A stretch of 64,000 nt of DNA from Paramecium tetraurelia (taxonomy: Eukaryota > Ciliophora > Oligohymenophorea > Peniculida > Parameciidae). The notes under the pieces are model-generated. The model was not told the origin of the DNA and did no database searches. It saw nothing but the letters and a program-made list of their open reading frames with translations. How positions within the stretch are numbered: position 1 is the first letter of the stretch; every line of letters starts with the position of its first letter. The stretch is from positions 124,001 to 188,000 of the forward strand of contig NW_001798979.1 of NCBI RefSeq assembly GCF_000165425.1, read 5' to 3'. Below, piece after piece: positions 60,058 through 64,000 of this stretch. A program made the position numbers and the translations under genes.

Positions 60058-62833
60058 ATGTCAAGTGTTGGTGATGATTCAGACAGCTATGAAAACAAGA
60101 AGCCATCCTCGTACGGTGTAAGTCAATCCATCATATTCTAGTCTGTAATACTTATAGTGTTGACCTTGGCAGGCATAGCCGGATTTACAGCTTATGCTAT
60201 CATGAGTTCAGAAGATTCTAATTCTACCCTCTTGGAAACAGTATTCAACTAGAATGCGGTCCTTGATACGTATTGGAATCAGAAGTTCAATAACACATTG
60301 GCAAAACGAGTACGTGTGAAGGTGAGAATGGATTCAGACAATGAACTTACAGTGAAGATCGGAGATGCTGATGAACCGGGATTCGAACTTCCTGAAGATT
60401 CTGAATATTTCCCAAGAGACTCGAATTCCAAAGATACTAAGGACGGCAAGAGGAGTTATAGAGTGGATTTGAAACAGAATGGATCATTCACTATATATAG
60501 AGTCAAGGACGGAGAGGATATTGACACAATATTTGATTCAGTAGGACATCAATTGATAGTGGCCTAAGATTACACATAATTCGCAACCACACTTAATAGT
60601 AAATACTTATATGGAATGGGTCAAAGAAGAAAGGAACTGCGTTATAAAGGGACAGGCAATTACACCACATGGCCCAAAGATCAATTTGGTACCAATGACT
60701 ATGGTTCACCAGGAAATCAACTCTATGGATACCATCCTATGTGGTTGACCTATGAGAAATCAGGAAACTACCATGTTGGATTCCTGAAGAGCACATCAGC
60801 ATTGTTGACACAAATCGACGAAGCCTAAAGAATGGTCTTCCATGTTGTCGGTGGCAACATAGTTCTTAAATTCTTCTTGGGTCAATAGGAACCAGAAAAG
60901 GTCATCAAAAGTTATCATCGATACATAAATGGATTCGGATTACATCCATTTTGGGCCCAAGGTTATCATCAATGTCGTTGGGGCTATAAATCTACTACAC
61001 AAATGCTAGATGTCTTATAAAACATGGCAACCATTGAACATCCTGTAGAATCTATGTGGAATGATTTAGATTACATGACTAACTATCAAGTCTTTACTTT
61101 GGACACTGAGAAATTCAAAAAAGAAGATATGAAAAAACTGGTTGATAGATCCACTCCTCAAGGAATCCATTGGGTTCCTTTGGTCGATATTGGAATAGCC
61201 ACTAAAACTAAAGCAGAAGAAATAGGAAATGAATTTGATATCTTCCTTAAATCATCTGTTTACTCCAAGGAATCGAAACCATCCAATTTAGAAGGGTGCG
61301 TTTGGCCAGGAGCTGTAGTGTTCCCAGATTTTAACAATCCAAAAAGCTAAGATTATTGGACAAATTGTTCTGAATTGATGAGAGATTAAGGAATGGAACC
61401 ATCTGGTTGGTGGATTGACATGAATGAAATGGCCTCCTTTATCCCAGGAGAAAGAGACACATCTGCAGCCGTAGATGAAGCATGTTATGGAGCCAATCCT
61501 CCTAGTCCTCCCCCAGTCAAAAAAGAAATTGATGATAGACTCTGGTTCCCAGTTCTTGTAACTGGATTCCAACCATTAGCTCATAAGACTGTCAGTTTGA
61601 ATGCAGTTCATTATGGCAAGGAAGACGGAGTCCTTTTGAAAACTCCTGTTAAAGAACAATACTTCCATTCCTTAAACAACTTGGGAGAATAGATTGCCAC
61701 TCATAAGACCTTATAAAAGTTTACAAATAAGACTTTGACCTTCTCTCTTACTCGTGGCTCCATCTATGGTTCAGGAAGATACACTGCCTTATGGACTGGA
61801 GATAATTTGGCTGACTGGGAATTTTTGAGATTGGGTGTTTCTGAATTGTTATCTTTCTAATTTTATGGTATTCCCTTGGTTGGTAATGATCTCTGTGGAT
61901 TTGCTGGCAACACTAATCCTGAATTATGTGCTCGTTGGTTGGCTTTGGGAGCTTGGGAACCATTCGCTCGTAATCACAATGATAATGAGAGCATTTCTCA
62001 AGAGCCATACTCCTTTGCTGAAGCCTATGTGAAGGATGCTTCAGTTGCAGCTTTTAAGAATAGATATTCTCTCCTTAAATGGATGTACTCACTCTTTGTC
62101 AACTCATTTGAACCAGATCTAGGAGCAGGAACAGGTACTATCATATAACCCATTTGGTGGAATAACCCAGACGATGAATTTGCATATTAATTTGAAGATT
62201 CCGAATTCCTTTTTGGTAACACCTTTTTGGTTGCTCCAGTTTTGAGTAGAAGTTCGGATTTTGCCTCCTAAAAGACAACCATTAAAGTGTACTTCCCAAA
62301 AGGTTCTTGGATCAATTGCGATGACTTTAAGACAATTTACACTTATAAGGAGAAAACATCACTAGAATTCACAAGGGCTTTCAATCAACAAGCCTTGTCG
62401 TTCCAAAAAGAAGGGTAATGAGTATTTCCATATTTTTAGTACTCTCGTATTCAGATAAGATCCAAAATAGAGAGCTAGATTGTTAGATTCCAAGTATAGC
62501 ATTTATGCCTTCCTCAACTCTGAAGGAATGGCTGTTGGCCAAATTATGACTCTTTCAAATTTCGATGAAAACGACGATAATAATGTTGCAGCTAAATGTT
62601 GGACCAAAGGTTCCAATTGCATTGCTGTCTACACTATTAAGGCACTCGAGGATAACAAATTTTCAATCTCTATTAAAGGATAAGAAGCTTCAACCATCTT
62701 TGAGCCAATCATCATTCAAAAGGTTATTATTAATAATAAGGGTGAAAAACTGGAATTCACTATTAATGAGGAAGTGACAAAAGCAGGAGAATTCATTATA
62801 CCTTTGACTTCAAATTTGAGAGTATAATAATAA
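60058..62833 (+). CDS. GH31 alpha-glucosidase, type II membrane-anchored
   Basis: 916 aa; a single 25-nt intron (about 62416-62440) leaves exactly 917 codons. A short cytosolic N-terminus is followed by one membrane helix (SVILIVLTLAGIAGFTAY). The GH31 catalytic domain has the nucleophile motif GWWIDMNEM (Asp at about 61408) and the downstream GNTNPELCARW and FARNHND motifs around the acid/base region. The later strands (PIWWNNPDD, FLVAPVL, GSWINCDDF) also fit the family. All key residues are visible, so it should hydrolyse terminal alpha-glucosides, either as a lysosomal or phagosomal acid glucosidase or as a surface enzyme; the membrane anchor argues against a soluble ER glucosidase II. Confidence 0.93.
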
Positions 62834-62958
62834 TGAATTACATATATTTAACTATTAATTGAAATTTCAAGTGTCGATTCTCCCAATTCTATTATCTACC
62901 TATTCACTTTCATAACTATTAAAATCAAATTTTCTTGTCAATATTAAATTTAATAGAT

Positions 62959-64000
62959 ATGATCACAGAACCCAGGGGAAACTATATTGTCAGACTGGAC
63001 AAGATATTGGGGTAAGGATCATTCGGAAAAGTGTTCACTTGTTACAAAAAAGATGATCCAAATGAGGAATTCTGCATGAAAATAATTAAAAAATAAGACA
63101 TATGTGATTCAGATTAGGATTTCAAAAAGAAGCAACTGGAGGCAGAAATGAAAGTAATTAAAGAGCTCAAAAATACAGACAGTGAAAATTTAGTTAAATT
63201 GATTGAGGTGATTGATTCACCTTAAGAATTGTGCATAGTTATGGAATTATGCGAATGTGATCTGTCCATAGAGTATCACAATTTAAAATAAAAAAAATCA
63301 TGGTTCTCAAGATTGGAATAAATCGATATAATAAAATAAATACTTAAAGGAGCCAAAGTCTTAATTGAGAATAAATTCGTTCACAGAGATATCAAACCAT
63401 AGAACATATTGGTGAAAATTGTTAATAAAGGGAAAATAAATTAAAGAAAAATCTATAAAGTGAATTTTATCTCTTATTATTGCTTAGTTAGCTGATTTTG
63501 GTTTCGCTAAAGCTTTAGATGACATTTACAAAAAAGCTGCGTTGACTAGAGTTGGCACCTTCGTCTATTGCGCTCCTGAAATCATAAAAGGTCTGAATTT
63601 TTCTGCTAAATGCGATATCTTCTCCTATGGAGTTGTTTTTCATCAAATTGTTTATGAAGGATAATTTCCAGACAACTATTCAACTTAATATTAAATGTAG
63701 GAATTTATTAATAAAATCGAAAAGCATCCTTACTAATGCAATAAATTGAAAGGGGAATATGGTGATATGCTCAAAGATCTAATTTAAAGGATGTTACTTT
63801 ACAATCAAGATGCTCGAATTTCATTTGAAAGCTTGCTTTCTCATGAAATTGTAACATTGAATATACCTATGATCCAGGATTCTCTATTTATAAAAATGGA
63901 TACACCATTTAATAAGGATTAGATACAATAATAACAGATTGAAAACTAACAATCTAAATATTCCAAAATACAATCACTTATTGATATTTTTTACAGAAAA
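62959..64000 (+). CDS. Ser/Thr protein kinase, 3' end outside window
   Basis: Starts MITEPRGNYIVRLDKIL at 62959. Complete catalytic motifs are present: GQGSFGKVF (glycine loop), CMKIIKK (ATP lysine), HRDIKPQNIL, ADFGFAK and YCAPEI. A 28-nt intron (GTGAATTTTA to TTGCTTAG, about 63459-63486) lies just before the DFG strand. It is therefore an active kinase, unlike the pseudokinase at 15150-16789. The lobe order and short sequence resemble ULK/ATG1-like and other small ciliate kinases. The domain ends near 63860, and a Gln-rich tail runs out of the window. Substrate unknown. Confidence 0.9.

Overview
This window is a macronuclear genome segment from a ciliate, most likely Paramecium. It is strongly AT-rich. 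Long frames stay open only if TAA and TAG are read as glutamine and TGA is the sole stop. The genes are cut by very short GT-AG introns of about 18-34 nt, and intergenic gaps are often only tens of bases. I read every gene with that code; a standard-code reading breaks them into fragments. Where I placed introns explicitly, exon lengths add up to whole codons. In the longest genes I did not place all of them.

Layout. 1-671: 3' end of a vWA-domain protein. 799-7917: a minus-strand hypothetical, a small degraded zinc-finger-like ORF, and three plus-strand genes, the last two rich in charged or coiled sequence. 7943-9300: a protein with two cyclic-nucleotide-binding domains. 9358-9894: small membrane protein. 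9961-10673: Rab2-type GTPase. 11636-13022: MFS transporter. 13036-13434: histone-fold-like protein. 14232-15136: two small ORFs. 15150-16789: CDPK-family pseudokinase with EF-hands. 16886-20592: very long coiled-coil protein. 20740-22287: possible Ig-fold DNA-binding protein. 22490-23031: two small single-TM proteins. 23081-27413: large secreted or type I membrane protein. 27614-29749: coiled-coil protein and a basic hypothetical. 29766-32854: full-length membrane sensor with a C-terminal vWA domain, paralogous to the gene at the left edge. 33080-35988: large protein with probable helical repeats. 36338-38814: kinesin-2. 39037-40044: YTH-domain RNA reader. 40399-41666: centrin-like EF-hand protein, perhaps fused to the next ORF. 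42169-44024: helical protein with Trp-centred segments. 44288-47581: a short GC-rich ORF and three hypotheticals. 48122-48492: NDUFA8-like twin CX9C protein. 48954-49913: tetraspanin-like protein. 50335-50990: two small ORFs. 51710-60019: giant cysteine-rich, beta-helix-like surface protein with C-terminal membrane segments. 60058-62833: membrane-anchored GH31 alpha-glucosidase. 62959-64000: active-looking Ser/Thr kinase, cut by the window end.

There is no operon logic. Genes are independent, and the themes are those of a ciliated predator: cilia and cytoskeleton (kinesin-2, centrin-like, coiled coils), calcium and cyclic-nucleotide signalling, membrane traffic (Rab2) and a large cell-surface repertoire. 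The items I find most worth a second look are the vWA membrane-sensor family, the calcium-binding pseudokinase, the gene at 2042 whose coding-like frame runs through two in-frame TGAs, and the GC-rich island at 44310-44480. I saw no tRNA, rRNA, CRISPR array or transposase.
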